A DNA stretch of 64,000 nt from Engraulis encrasicolus (GCF_034702125.1 NC_085867.1:42007483-42071482); one strand, 5' to 3'. Counted from the stretch's first letter, positions 34,190 to 46,427 are shown. Numbers and translations are program-made. The notes: a model not told the origin generated them from the sequence alone.

Positions 34190-35190
34190 GCCGGCCGCAA
34201 TAGCTCCGCAAACAGCTATCAATAAGCTCATTCGATTTTCCATCAACGCCTGCATGCGCATGCAGACAGCAATGCAATCTGGATGAAAATGTTGCATGAT
34301 GGTTAGATTTCCTGTCCAACTTACTAAATTTCAGTCATGTTGCGTCGACATGTCACATGGTGTCAAACTATTGCGGGATGAATGTGACTACAGTCTGATG
34401 TTGCAACCCCTGCAGTTAATAGGCGCATACGACTTTGTTGCGAGCGTCGATGTTGCAAAAGGCACGTAAGCGAGAACTTGTTGTCACGATGTGACGTGAA
34501 GTGGGGACCTGCGCAAACTTGTGTAGAGGTGTGAGACAAGACCCATATACACACGTGAGTGAGTTGTTGACCAACCAGTTCATGGGCGCGTGACCTCGGA
34601 GGCAGTCCGCCAACGAGCGTTGAAGGGGATAAGCAACTGCAGAGGTTGCAAGATCTGACTGCAGTCGCATGCATCCCGCGATAATTTGACATGTCACCTC
34701 GTCAACGCAACATCAACGAAATTTCGAAGTTTGACAGGAAATCTAACCGTCATGCAGCATTTTCATCCAGGGTGCATTGCTGTCTACATGCGCATGTATG
34801 CATGTAACGCGCCTACTTATCCCCGTCGATGCTCGTCTGCAGACCGCCTCCGAGGTCACGCTCTCATGAACTGGTTGGTCAACAACTCACTCATGTGTGT
34901 ATATGAGTCTTGTCTCACACCCCTACAGAAGCTTGCACTGCTCCCCACTTCAGCTCCTCCTCTCCCCCTGTCCCCCCGCACCTTACATGTGGTGTGTTAG
35001 TAGATCAAACTGGTGCGAGCTCATCGTCTCGTGCATATTTGTGGCCGACTTTAAATGCGCTGTATTTTAATACCACCCACATCGTGACAACAAGTTCTTG
35101 CTCACGTGCTTCGTCAACATCAACGCTTGCAACAAAGTCAAATAAGCTTATTTTCCCCTTATGGAGCTGGACAGAGGCCTTGCAAATATG
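34190..35190. repeat. Large palindromic block in unit 1
   Basis: Segments at 34190-34400 and 34440-34650 recur inverted at about 34668-34805 and 34815-35130. Shared pieces include TTGTTGACCAACCAGTTCATG, AGAACTTGTTGTCACGATGT and CATGATGGTTAGATTTCCTG. It lies within a hAT-like element whose left end (TAGTGTTTC, about 34061) and right end (GAACCGCTG, about 36049) enclose the unit boundary. Unit 2 has a similar but shorter block at 48550-49250. Confidence 0.65.
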
Positions 35191-36150
35191 AATGGATGGT
35201 TCTGCCAGGTTGAAATATTCGTCGACCGCCGGTATGCGAGTGGTCAGTACAAGGCTACTGATTGGTCAACGGTGTCCCTTGTTCTACCGCCGATTTCTGA
35301 AAGAAACATCATGGTGGCCATTCGGTCGATTGTATTTTAAAAAGTGTTTAGTTTGGCACTTACATTGTAAATCCCTTGGATTGTGAAACTCGAAGACAGA
35401 ATCTTAAACACATGAACAGCCTCCCGGGTACTTTGCTTGTGAATGTGCATTTCGCCCCTTTTTCGGGGAAAACAAACCGAATGTCTCATGAACTTACATT
35501 AGCTAGCCTAATTGAACATAGTCCACGGTTGTTTGGCTATATTATTTGAACAGCCGGCTAACACAACACATCTTCTGCATGTTGAGCGTGAACAACGCTA
35601 GTCTACAGGTCCTTGTCTTTCGTTTATTCTTTCCCAACAGCACCAACTGACTTGCATTGGCTTTCCCCCCAATGTTTTCCCCCAAAAGGGCGTAATGTAC
35701 ATGGCACACATGCTGTTCATGCGTATACCGTAATATCTAAACATACCATCCCCATAGTCTATTTTACAATTTTGGCTTTATGTTAGCCAACTAGCATACC
35801 GGTATTCTTGTCCTCAAGCTACTTGACCTATCACAATGTTTTGTTTGGAACTTTACATCTTGGATTGTGCAAACGGGGGAGAGAAATGTATGTTAGTCTA
35901 AGTATTCAACCAGTTCAGCAACTCATTGCCTATTTAATTTGTTTTGTCGTGGGGTCTTATGGAATGTAAACAAAGGAGGCTGGGAGGGTTGGGAGGCTTC
36001 TGATGAGGCCCATGGGGGTGATTATTCAAAAAAGGTTGAGAACCGCTGCTCTAGGGACTTAGCCGGGCCGTGCCCTCCTAGTGACGCAACAGCCTCAGCG
36101 TTGCTACCGGTCAGGAGTCAATGCAAGTACTTTCTGGGTTCCCGCAAATA

Positions 36151-38648
36151 CACTGTAAACCCCAACATGTTCCACAAACTCTAAACTTTTGTGGAAACTT
36201 ATTCCCGTTAAAGTTTTAGTTTTGTGACCAAATGTTTTATGTAAATACTACATACATTCATGCATATGCAGGACACAAAATCTTTAAGAAGATGATCAAA
36301 AACTTTGAAATGACTGAAAAGATTGAAAACATTAATTCCATGATTAGATTTTTATTTTTTCAGCAGCCCAAGTCAAGTATGTACTCAAAACTTTAAAATG
36401 CACAGAAACAATGGTTTACACAAAAGATTTGAGTTGAAAACTAAAACGTTTACGTAAGTCTTACATAAAATCAGACATGTTATGTGAAAACAAATGTTAT
36501 GAGAAAAAATAAAATCTTGAATGTTTTAGTAGCTGCTACTCAAAGATCTAACATGCTCCATTGACATAAATATTTCGAGAATGGTGCAAAAATCAATGAA
36601 ATTAGTACTTAGCAGAGAGTTTCAATTTAAAAGTGAACAAGCACAGCATTGTTTAGTTATATTGCCTCTAAGTTTTTGATTTCAAAATTAAAAGTTTTAT
36701 GTTTTCCCATTTTAGAGCCAAAAAAAATCTTGGTTGGTTTATTGATTGGTTGGTTTATACTAATGCAGGCTACCACCCCTCTGTTTAAACCAAATATAAC
36801 ATGAGCTTTAATTCCACAAACGTGAACAATGCTTTGTATTTTGTTCCATGTGGTTGACAAACAAAAACAGTAGACAATAACACAACAATCATACAATACA
36901 CAACAATCTGTTCTAAAATTTAGACCCAGTCTATAGACTACAGTCAACAGTCAATATATTACAAAGAATCAACCTCAACACATTAGGCAATTTAGTCATT
37001 TATTTGTTGTCCATTTCTGAATCTTTTATTAGGAGTTGGTGGCTGAAGGATATCCATATAGCCTAACTTACAATAACATTTCTCCCAAAATAGTGTCAGA
37101 CTTCACAACACAGTCAGTTGTTTATCCTTTGGAGTGTTGAGTAGAGCTGATGGATCATAGAGTTCTGGTGGTCCCATATCGGCTGCCTGTGGAGCATAAA
37201 TAGGCCTAATAAGTTCAAGGCTTTCATGAGGAATTGTTGGATTAGGCCAATACAGCATGATCAATGGGTTTGCTACACTGGTTTATACAGAAGTTCAATG
37301 TGTAATATGTCATCATGAAAATGCAACGCATCACTTGCAAATACACTACAGATGTATGATACAAGAAAAAGATTTGTATGAAAGGCCTACACAGTGCTAG
37401 CCTAACTAGCCGTAGCTAACATTCTAACAGAGATACTCTACCCTCTTTGATTCTAAGCTAAGTTGCTAACATAACATACACACAGTGTAGCATCAAGAGC
37501 ACCTAAGGTCACACACAGCAACATAGTAAACTACTACACATACACACCAACACACTTTTATGGGTCTTTTCTTACCTTGAAGTGAGGTTGATAGACACAT
37601 TTTTCCATGCCAAGTTGTCAGTTGTGGTTTGATGGTCACATGGTGTTGAGTAAATCTATCCCCCATTGACAGATTCACCATTTTTAAAGAAGTTTGTATT
37701 TTATGTTACATTTTAATAAAATATGGTTTCTATGGTTCTGACATGAATGGGTTTTTCTTTACACAAAGCAGAAGCTGGTAAACAATAAAAAAAACAACTA
37801 AAACAACCAAAAAAGTGAGTGAACCAGCCTTAGGATTCGAACTCTCAACCTCAAGATAAGGACATGCCACCACTCAACTGCAGGTTTTGTATTTGTGGAA
37901 AGTTAGCCCTGTTTGTTAGAAAGTATTGGACTTACTCATAATTAACAGTCAAATGTGTTTCACACATACTTTCCACTTCAAATCCGGCCAACTGACATCA
38001 TACCAAAACAATAATGTTTGAATGTGATTTTTTTTTTTTTTACCAACATCCCGTGCTGGGAATTGAACTTGAAACCAAGTGCTTGAAACCAACTGCTTAA
38101 CTGTTAGTTCATGACTGCCTAGCACAACATGCTGACATCCATAGTCTCATATGTCAGATATAGGATTCAAACCTGCAATCCTCTGATCTTGTGGCCATTC
38201 CCCTATCCAGACCACAGCAGCTCAAACATTGTCTTGCTTTACCTAAGCATTTTTCTTTTGTAATTTCGCTCGAAATTAAATGTGAAAAATATTGCTAATT
38301 AAAGCTGGAGTCATGGGTCTGGTGGCCATCTGAACATTTTCATACCATGTTCCAGGAAACATGGAGGTTGAAGACCAGCTGTTTAACCACTACTCCATGG
38401 TCGCCTCAGCTGTTGTCAAGACATCTAGCCACTCATATGCCAGATAGAGTTCCAATTTACAAACTCAAAGACATTGTGTTAGGATGTCAGTTGTACTTAA
38501 AAACACAATGCCAACCAGAGTTAATTTATTGGTACCTGAAAACCTGTTGAGAACACCTAAAATGTGTATGTCATCTGGATATTTTTGCAATATTGAGTAC
38601 TACAGCGTAAACTTTTCTAGTTCATAGTACTGTTGGGGAATACAGTGT
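36151..38648. mobile_element. 2.5-kb TIR element with a TA target
   Basis: The ends CACTGTAAACCCCAACATGT and the inverse of CACTGTATTCCCCAACAGTA are inverted repeats, flanked by TA on each side. The related copy at 39306-39549 shows the empty site (AAAATACGGGAACTCC). The left 1.6 kb is AT-rich without a coding frame; the right part carries four tRNA-like cassettes. No transposase is seen. Confidence 0.75.
37829..38410 (-). other. Four tRNA-like cassettes
   Basis: On the minus strand, cassettes lie at about 37829-37890, 38046-38116, 38157-38224 and 38340-38410. The first two carry perfect B-box-like motifs (GTTCGAATC and GTTCAATTC), the third a near match (GTTTGAATC). The first and fourth have D-arm-like GTTGAGTGGT and GTAGTGGTTA. 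None folds into a convincing complete tRNA by eye, and the fourth lacks a B box, so these are tRNA-derived pseudo-sequences, not tRNA genes. Confidence 0.4.
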
Positions 38649-39305
38649 ACGGGAACTCCTCCCACTTTGTTGGGAAGCAAACAATCATGAGCAAACCAAG
38701 GGAGGCCATTTGGGAAATGTTAATTGTTATGCTCTTGGTCAGACCGAGTCTCAAAGAGATTTGAAAGTCGATGATAATCAGGCTATTAGGGACTGTAAAC
38801 AATAGTCTGTAGTAACAAAGTTGCTTTGCATAAATGCGCCTGCCTGCTATGTGTAATGTAATGTCATAACCCAGCATACATACACTGCAAATCAAAGAAA
38901 TACTGCGAAAACCAAGCATGTGCACTGAAGTCAAGCTTTATTTAAAGTAGCACCTGGGAACATCTTTTACATCAACTCAAAATGGCTGTGGGAACAACAC
39001 GTGTCGAGTTAGTGTGGGTGTGGCAGGACGTGGGTGTGCTGCGATGTTGGGGCAAAGATTTTCTTAAGTAGATCAAGATACATCATCTTGATTCACTTCC
39101 GGGATCCATTTCACGTCGGGTGAATGCCCCTTTAGGAGACCAACGAGTTTGTGAATAAATTACACCCCTAGAGTACGTGTGTGGAAATGAATCCTTGGAT
39201 TCAGCGCTGCACCTGGGATCCCTCAGCCCCTTAGATGGCGATAGTGCACAATCCATGTTGCTGCCACAAAACGCAAGGGACAGAGAAGAAGAAGGGGGGA
39301 CAACG

Positions 39306-39549
39306 TAGCCAGGCTGTGCCCTCCTAGTGACGCAACACTTTCAGCGTTGCAACTAGTCAGGTCAAGAGCAATGCAAGTACTTTCTGAGTTCCTGAAAATA
39401 CGGGAACTCCTCTCACTTTGTTTGTAAGCAAACAACCATAAGCAAACCAAGGGAGGTGGGTCACCCATGCCGTTTGGGAAATGTTAATTGTTATGCTCTT
39501 GGTCAGACCAGGTCTCGAAGAGATTTGAGAGTCGATGATAATCAGGCTA
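39306..39549. mobile_element. TAGCC-end miniature with an exact 9-bp duplication
   Basis: Ends TAGCCAGGCTGTGCC and ATAATCAGGCTA; flanks GGGACAACG at 39297-39305 and 39550-39558. Unit 1 shows the empty site near 28763. Subterminal GGTCAAGAGCA and inverse TGCTCTTGGTC form a second inverted pair. Confidence 0.88.
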
Positions 39550-39749
39550 GGGACAACGCCCCCTTAGGAGACTGGACTTTGGCACGTTGTTTTTGCATTG
39601 GGTGGGCGGGGTTTGCGATATCTTGGTTTGATGGAGTATCGTCGGTTGGGGTCTTGGTGGATGACAGCCAGCAGTGGTGGAGGGTCCTGGCAGGAAGGGG
39701 TGAAGGTCATGTGAAGGTCGTTCGTTTATTCCTGAATGGCCAAGTGGAT

Positions 39750-41625
39750 CTCTGAAGAGAGAGGAGACGAGAAAACATTAATTTCTAGCGATTTCTAATC
39801 CATAAAATTGCTACATTTCTAATATTTAATGCATTTCCAATTTGTAGTTATTTTCAGGTAAACAGAAGTGGTAGTGGGGAAATATTCCCTGACAATCATT
39901 CTACCAATGTGTTCACAATTCTTCTTCCTGTTTTATCGATCTAACACTACTGAGTGTAAACTAGTGAAATCAAATGTAATGTGAATGTGATGCGTTCAAA
40001 ATGCCATTCCATACAAGCTTAAAGTCTGAAGCTCTCAAGCTCTTGGCCTCAACGAAAAGGACAAATCATAATGACAGTTAGAATACGTACACATTCCGAG
40101 CCTCTTCTCCTCGCCCTCCAGCAGCTTCCTGTAGGTGGCGATCTCTGCGTCCAGCTTCAGCTTGATGTGCAGCAGCTCCTGATAGTCCGCCATGTACTTG
40201 CTCATCTCCATCTTGGTCTCGCAGAGCTGTGCCTCCAGCTGTGCGATGACGGCCTCCAGTGCAGCAACCTTGTCCAGGTGAGCGGAATCCATGTCGTCCA
40301 ACTGCTGCTCCAGAGCAGCGTTGTGCGCCCGCATGCCGTCGATCTGGTTCTGCAGGTCGGTCACCTGGGTGTGGAAGGAGCCGATCTCGTCTTTCATGGT
40401 CTTCATCTGGTCCTCGTGCTTGCCGGCCTTCTCCTTGAGTGTGTCAAACTTGCCCTTGTACCACTTCTCGGCATCCTGCACGTTGCGGGCAGCCACCGCC
40501 TCGATTTCGGCACGCATGTTGCGCAGGTAGGCAGCCAGGTCTGGGCGGTCTGAGTCCAGCTCAACGGTCACTTTGGAGTCCTCGATCTGCTTCATCAGGT
40601 TGGCCACTTCCTCGTCGTGCAGCTTCTTCAGGAACTCGATCTCGGCCACCAGCTGCTCCACGCGCCTCTCCAGTTCGGCTTTCTGCAGTGTGGCGTTGTC
40701 CACGTCCTGGCGGAACTCACTCAGGATCATCTCAGCCTCGTCTTCAAGTCCACAATGGGGGGAGAGAGAGAAATGGGTCAGAATTGCATGACACTCTAAA
40801 ACTTCAGGATACTTTTAAGTTTTAAGAACCAACCATGCAATTATACTATGTGAATCCAAAGTGGACAAGACAGATGGGTTATCCAGTTTACATCCAAGGA
40901 CATTTGAAGACTTTTTTCAAAGTTGCATCTGACTACCATCTTCTGATATTTTTTTACACTATGATATTGGAAGTTGTAGCTATAGTTGTAAAGGTTACAC
41001 TCCTACTCTGTATTTTAATGAAGTGTATTACTGATTACTTAATATGAATTTACACTACTATTGGTGGGACTTTCCCATCTCACTTATTGATTATCATCAA
41101 AGAAGGTTCATATTCTTCTTCTCAGATCAGACTACCTTTGAGGGCCAGCTCTTCCTCCAGTTTCAACCTCCACACCTCGACCTCCTCCTCAATGTATCCC
41201 CTCTCGATGTCGGCGGCGCCCTTCTCTGCGGTCAGGGCCTCAATCAGGTCCCTCATCTCCTTGAACTTGAGCTCATACTCGTCTCCAAGGCCGCCGGGTC
41301 CCCCCTTGAAGCGTCCCTGCAGGGCAGCCAGCTCTGCCTGCAGCTGGGCGTTCCTTGTTTCCAGGGCCTGGACCTTCTCGATGTAGCCAGCGAAGCGCAC
41401 ATTGAGCTCCTGCATCTCTTCCTTCTCGTTGGCGTGCTGCTGGTGGATTTCGGTGCCGACCTCGACGGCAGAGACACCGCCCTGGAAGCCAGCACGGCCG
41501 CGGCTGTAGGAGGCAGAGTTACCGCCACGGCAACGGGACGGAGAGGGGCTCTGGACGCGCATCCTGCTGCTGCTGGAGCCACCGACGACGGAAAGGGTGT
41601 TGGAGGTGTACGAGGAGCCTCTCAT
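39750..41625 (-). CDS. Intermediate filament protein, copy B
   Basis: This is an intact second copy with exons 41625-41136, 40741-40091 and a terminal exon from 39751. Exon lengths (490 and 651 nt) equal those of copy A. The first acceptor reads TTGAAG instead of TTACAG, still ending in AG. Residue differences from A are few, for example ANLMKQ for ADLMKQ, EAVAARN for EVVAARN, KAGKHED for KAGQHED and RAHNAAL for RARNAAL. All coiled-coil landmarks (EKEEMQELN at the start and LLEGEE at the end) are kept, so the copy should be able to form filaments. The intron lacks the Harbinger element of copy A. The 3' exon is conserved, including the pyrimidine-rich acceptor and AATAAA at 39725-39730. Confidence 0.85.
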
Positions 41626-41758
41626 GGTTCCTGGGTCCCTTTTGGGTGTATGTTGGTTGGTTGTAGGGGTTTCCAATGTAATAGATCCACTGGATGCTGT
41701 GTGTCCCAGGAGGAGCTGTCTGAGCTTGCCACTGACGGTCCAGGAGGTCGTCCCTTGG

Positions 41759-41768
41759 CTTATAAAGG
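41759..41768 (-). promoter_or_regulatory. TATA box of gene B
   Basis: Minus strand CCTTTATAAG, same surroundings as in copies A and C, about 136 bp upstream of the ATG at 41625. Confidence 0.7.
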
Positions 41769-42242
41769 TCCATCAAGAATCTGGCACCCTGGCACGAAAC
41801 TCTCGCAGGGTTTTGACATGGTTTAAATGTGGATCCTGACACCCCATGGTAGGGCATTGGGTTTGTGCGGCTCATTAGCTTTGCACTGCATTGTTAGTGG
41901 CGTGGCTGAATGCAAATCCTAGGTTGTAATTTTATCCTACAGTAGGATGTTCTGTCAGACATGTCTGTTAAGCGGTCCTACATCGCCAAAGATAGACGTC
42001 AGGCATGTTTGTTCAACAACTTATCCTGATTTTTTACAAAAATGTCCTTCCCGTTTCCTAGCCTGGGAGTACCCATGCTGCCTTGCGCATTCTTTTCGAA
42101 TTGCTGGACAGCCTGGGGACCAAGGCAGAAATCTTTACATCGAAACGGGGGCCAATCACAGAGCGAGGAGGCACGAAAGACGATGACGCGTACTACTCGA
42201 CAAACGGAAGTTAGTTGCTAGTAGTTTTTTCGCGAATCCATC

Positions 42243-45156
42243 ATGGCGGCAGCCGAAGCGAAGCAATCTTTCGGAGAAGCTCTGGACAGTGTTTTGAATA
42301 GTTTGGAACGTAATTTCGCTTTGAAAAACGAACAGCGCTTAGCGTTAGAGTCGTCTGTCAGAGGAAAGGAAGATGTGTTAGCCTTACTACCGACTGGATT
42401 TGGTAAAAGTCTGATTTACCAACTCGCTCCGTTGGTTACTAAGGTAATGGGGGTTAGCGAGACCCCGGTCGTTGCTGTGGTTTCGCCATTAATAGCATTG
42501 GTGTAGGACCAAATAAAGGACGCAGTCGACCTTGGAATATCTGCAACACAGCTGGGTCAAGACGATGAAACGGCGATTGAGAGATGATGCCGTTATAAGA
42601 TTCTGTTTGGCAGTCCCGAGGCCTGGCTGAGCGCGAAGTGGGAGGACATGCTAGCCACCGATGTATACAAGACCAACCTGATCGGCGTATACTAGTTGTC
42701 GATGAAGTCCATCTTACTTATATAAATGGTAAGTGTTATTTCTTGATATCATTGTCCTTATGTCTGTACCTACTGTGGTTGTCACAATGTCACATTATGG
42801 GTTCATTTTCGATATCAATTTAATGTTTCAGTGAGTAAAGGCTTAAGTAGCACAGCTTAAGTCGTTTGGGTAGGGTGCGCAAATCCAAAAACTCCTTGCA
42901 GTTGAAAAAGCTAGGGCTGCACGGGATTCAGACGTAGAGCCCCATGGGCTCCCCCTGATTATATTTCACGTGTTCTTATCATATGCATGCACTCCCCCCT
43001 GATTATATTTCACGTATTCTTATCAAAACATGCCCAGGATCTTCATCGGGGATATAACTTGGGTGAGAGACAGAGAGAGAGCTTCCATGCTTAACCTAAC
43101 TACCCCCTAACTAGGCCCTAAGTGTAATGTAATGTTTTGCCTTTTGTATGAATAGGCACAGGTCAAGACACCAGTCTGTCTAATTGACTGACACCTTTTG
43201 GTGCCCTGCCTGGACGGGTGTAAAATAAGGTCATCTGATAAGTTATAGGCCACAGCTCCTTCCTGTTACCCATATGCCTGATTAAGATCCAGGGTGATCG
43301 AAATATTGCGTGTTTTAATTAATACAGTTTATTTTTTGGAGCATATCCAGCAGTGTGCAGACTTGAGTAGCACAGCTCTCGGTTGTGTGCACAAGTATCA
43401 TCATCAGCCTACCTGAGAAAAATATGTTTTTGCTACATTTGTTAAGCAGGCCTAACTTCAGAAGGGCAATCATTTTCCACTGCAAATGACTAACATCTCT
43501 ACACTTTACTTGTGGTTTTCTTTTCTCAAACAGGAGGAAGGCTGAGAAAGGACGGAAGGCTTTTAGGGAAAGCTTTGCGAGGTTGGGGAACTGAGAGCCA
43601 TCGTGAAACCAGGTGGGTAATATTAACACCTTTTTTCATTCTAACCTTACCTACCGAAGACATTTTATTTCACTGAAAACTTTAACTCACTCAACTCATT
43701 AATCTTTTGAAGAGCAGTTTTCTAATCATGGTATTGCTACTGTGATATCACACCTCTCACCCCATTGATTATGCAGTGTTCTAAACTTTCTGACATTTTG
43801 ACATTACAAAAATTACATGCAATAATCAAGTAACGCTTTGATGCTTTGGCATTGCTCTTTTCATAGTACAGTTAAAATATCATGCAATGTATTCAGTGTA
43901 TGAAAAAGTAGGCCTAAGCGGAGTGTTCTGACGTAGTGTCCTGGCAGAGTGTATCTCACAGGCCAATGCACACCTCGAGAAAAGAAAGTTCTGTTGCTGG
44001 TGCCTGTTGATCTGTCCACCAAGTCAGGGGACAGGAGCGGTGTCCCCAAGTGTACAGGCAGAGTAGTCGGGGGAGTGGAGGTGGTTGGGGGGGGCAGGTA
44101 ACCCACGACAACAACCGGGGGGATGGGCTGACAGGTAAGAAGTAGTGGAGACACCAGAGAATAGGACTGTTGACAACCCATAAGCTCTGAAGCCACAATT
44201 CTGAACAGCTATGACTGTAATGCAAAATGATTTCCATGTTGTGATGTTGTTCTTGTATTCTCTTATTTTCTAGAAACACCGGTACTGGCATTGACTGTGT
44301 CTGCGGAATTGCACTCAAGAGAAATTGTCAGGAGACCGCTCCAACTCCAAAACCCAGTTGACATCATTGCCAGCCCCAATCGACCCAACATCAGACTCTC
44401 CATAAGACGACTTTCGAGTGAGTCACTGGACTGTTTCGACTGGCTCGTGAAGGACTTGACAGAGAAAGGAGTGGAGATGTCACCAGTCAATATATACTGC
44501 CGGACAATAAACACGAGGGATAAAACGATGCTTAAAGAAAGTCTAAAATGGCTGCTTTAGGAAAGCCCTGTGTGTACATTTTGAGCCTCACGTGTCCAGT
44601 GTGGAGCCTGGCCATTCCTGCTGCACCTATTGCCACTCATTATGCAAGTGTAACTCTGACTGTTGCTCTGTGCCAAAACCCAACTTTGAAATACCCAAAC
44701 AAATCCCGTCACCTGTCAAATGCAGAAATGTCAAATTGGAAGAGCAGAGGACTGGTCAGACAGCTTTTGGAGGAGTATAGGGATAGCCTGATTGCACTAG
44801 GTGAACACCTTTACACAAATGCCTCATTCTGCACTGGTTTCAGCAATGTACTAATTTACTCAGTTTTGGAAAGTCTTTGTGATATGACATGACTTGTCAT
44901 GCAGAATCTCCCTGTATTTGACATAAAACATGGCCAGGACATCCTACGCATTGTTCACAAAGTATTTAAAGATTTTGATGTGTGTGAATTCCCTGACATT
45001 CCTGAAAAACCATACCTGTCACCAGACATGGACTTTCCAGTGTATTTTGATGTTGAGGATGAGGATGCTGAAACCTCTCTAAGCAGCATTGAGTCAGCTT
45101 ATCCATGCTTCCATTATCAGATTAAGTACAGAGCCACTGTAAATAATTGTAAATAA
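42243..45156 (+). pseudogene. RecQ-like SF2 helicase, decayed
   Basis: Exon 1 (42243-42729) starts MAAAEAKQSF and shows Walker A (LLPTGFGKS), motif Ia (VVSPLIALV) and the DEVH box (VVDEVH); in-frame stops occur after IALV, in the IER region and before LVVDEVH. It ends at AATG|GTAAGT. Exon 2 (43534-43611) gives RKAEKGRKAFRESFARL and needs a one-base shift to continue as GELRAIVKP. Exon 3 (from 44276) gives ETPVLALTVSA (motif III) and SPNRPNIRLSIRR. The C-terminal part (44556-45156) holds a Cys-rich CCTYCHSLCKC segment, then, in a shifted frame, LSPDMDFPVYFDVEDEDAE. An AATAAA follows at about 45192. Motif order fits RecQ-family ATP-dependent DNA helicases. Multiple stops and frameshifts make it non-functional. 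Confidence 0.75.
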
Positions 45157-46075
45157 CTGCACACTTGTATATATAGTAAATATCATTCTGAATAAATACT
45201 TTTTACATTTTTAAACTACATGTTGTAATGTGTTCCCTGAAAACTAATGAAGAGACAGCTTGGTAAAGGAAATGATTTTAATGAAGGACAATGACTTAGA
45301 ATAACAAACAAGAATAACAAACTATTTCAAAGCAAGAAAATAAAAATAATTAAGTAAAACTTATTTTAATAATTTTGGCATTCACCTTTTTGAAGACGCC
45401 GTACCAACATTGACGGTCGCCTGTAAGGCAGCATGGGTGTTACCTGGCTAGACAAACAGTACAAATAACTCAAAGGACACTGCACCATTCATTCAGTTTG
45501 CTGCTCATCCACGTCCACAGTGCCTTGTGATCGAGCTTTGCCAACAAGTCATTTCGGAAGCCAGGGAATGCAGTAGATGTGCGACCTGGTTTCTGTTTAA
45601 AAAGTTCTGCCTCTTGCAGTGTGTCCACCAAGGTGAGGATGTCTTGTCATGTCCACATGGTGAGCTCCACTTGGTCTTGTTATGCCCAGCTCCTTGTCAG
45701 TGCCTGCCATCATCTGTTTAAAGAAATAAGTGGATACCAAGGCTTAGGCTATTAAAAACAGAATATGTTCAGATAATCTAGGCCTATTATTACAGTACAC
45801 ATTATGGTAAATTAATACAGTAAGGGGGAGGGTTGGAGTGAGGGTCGTGTCAGTGAGTGTAGGGGGGCTGTGAAATGCTCTCCCCTCTATCGATTGACTG
45901 GGACAACTACCAAACCGTGCTCATTTTCTGGACTTTTTAAATGACTAGTTAATGGCAGATCTGTAAGAAAACCTAAACAAGAACTGTTACGTTGTCTATG
46001 AAGAGATTATAATGTAATAGTGAGCGAGCATTGAATTTAAGGAGTTGGAGCGATTGAACAGAGTAAACTGGATAC

Positions 46076-46427
46076 CTGAGTTGGCACTTGGAGTCGGTGG
46101 GTTTGGCAATGTCTTTTTCAAATCCCTCGGTGTCGTCGATGGCGTTGGCTCGCGTGGCCTTTTGGAGACGTTGCCGTCTTTGAATTCTTCCTCCCATTGC
46201 CTGAATATTAGGTGAATCCTTTCCGAGCCTGTTTATGACTGAGGCGCAACGCGAACAACATCTCCTTGACTGTCCCGACACGGAGGATACAATCAAGCGT
46301 AGGAACGCCAGCCTGTTCGAAATAGTTGTTTCTTTTTTCACTGCGAACATGTCAGTTGAATGTCCATATGTAGATGGTGGTCCTTCTCATTTGTCTTGCA
46401 CAAACGGCAAAAATCGTCTGGCGCCAT
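46076..46427 (-). pseudogene. Exon with ZAD-like cysteine pairs
   Basis: The minus-strand frame starts MAPDDFCRLCKTNEKDHH and meets a TGA after about 29 codons. A shifted frame continues AVKKETTISNRLAFLRLIVS and then CCSRCASVINRL. Two C-x2-C pairs about 50 residues apart resemble zinc-finger-associated (ZAD) or related zinc-knuckle domains. A splice donor CTCAG|GTATCC ends the exon at 46076. A pyrimidine-rich acceptor near 45725 may open a second exon, but the frame there is short. It runs toward the helicase gene inside the same element and could be part of the element's DNA-binding protein. Only one exon is supported. Confidence 0.45.

Larger units (their letters stand above)
27287..35640. 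repeat. Tandem duplication unit 1 (carries gene A)
   Basis: Unit 1 starts at ACCAACTGACTTGCATTGG and is followed by the same motif at about 35643 and 49508. It holds the right part of a hAT-like element (ending GAACCGCTG near 27700), gene A, a conserved AATCGCATCAGATCAAACAA segment and a SINE. Unit-specific insertions are at 27721-28068, 30218-30727 and 33034-33923. Without them the unit is about 6.6 kb. Confidence 0.75.
36060..38785. mobile_element. TAGCC-end miniature with a 9-bp duplication, interrupted
   Basis: It starts TAGCCGGGCCGTGCCCTCCT and ends GATGATAATCAGGCTA, flanked by CTAGGGACT (36051-36059) and TTAGGGACT (38786-38794), a 9-bp duplication with one change. It belongs with 39306-39549 and 62257-62540. 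A 2.5-kb element at 36151-38648 splits it. Confidence 0.75.

Noticed and set aside
37829..38410. Functional tRNA genes
   Set aside because: B-box-like motifs are present, but I could not pair complete acceptor, D, anticodon and T stems in any cassette.
41044..41826. 260-codon plus-strand frame over gene B exon 1
   Set aside because: It is the antisense of the intermediate filament exon, kept open by its biased codons. Equivalent frames over copies A and C are also shadows.
42638..42823. Alternative frame at the helicase exon 1 end
   Set aside because: It reads through the GTAAGT donor into intron sequence; the DEVH-containing frame and splice site explain the region better.
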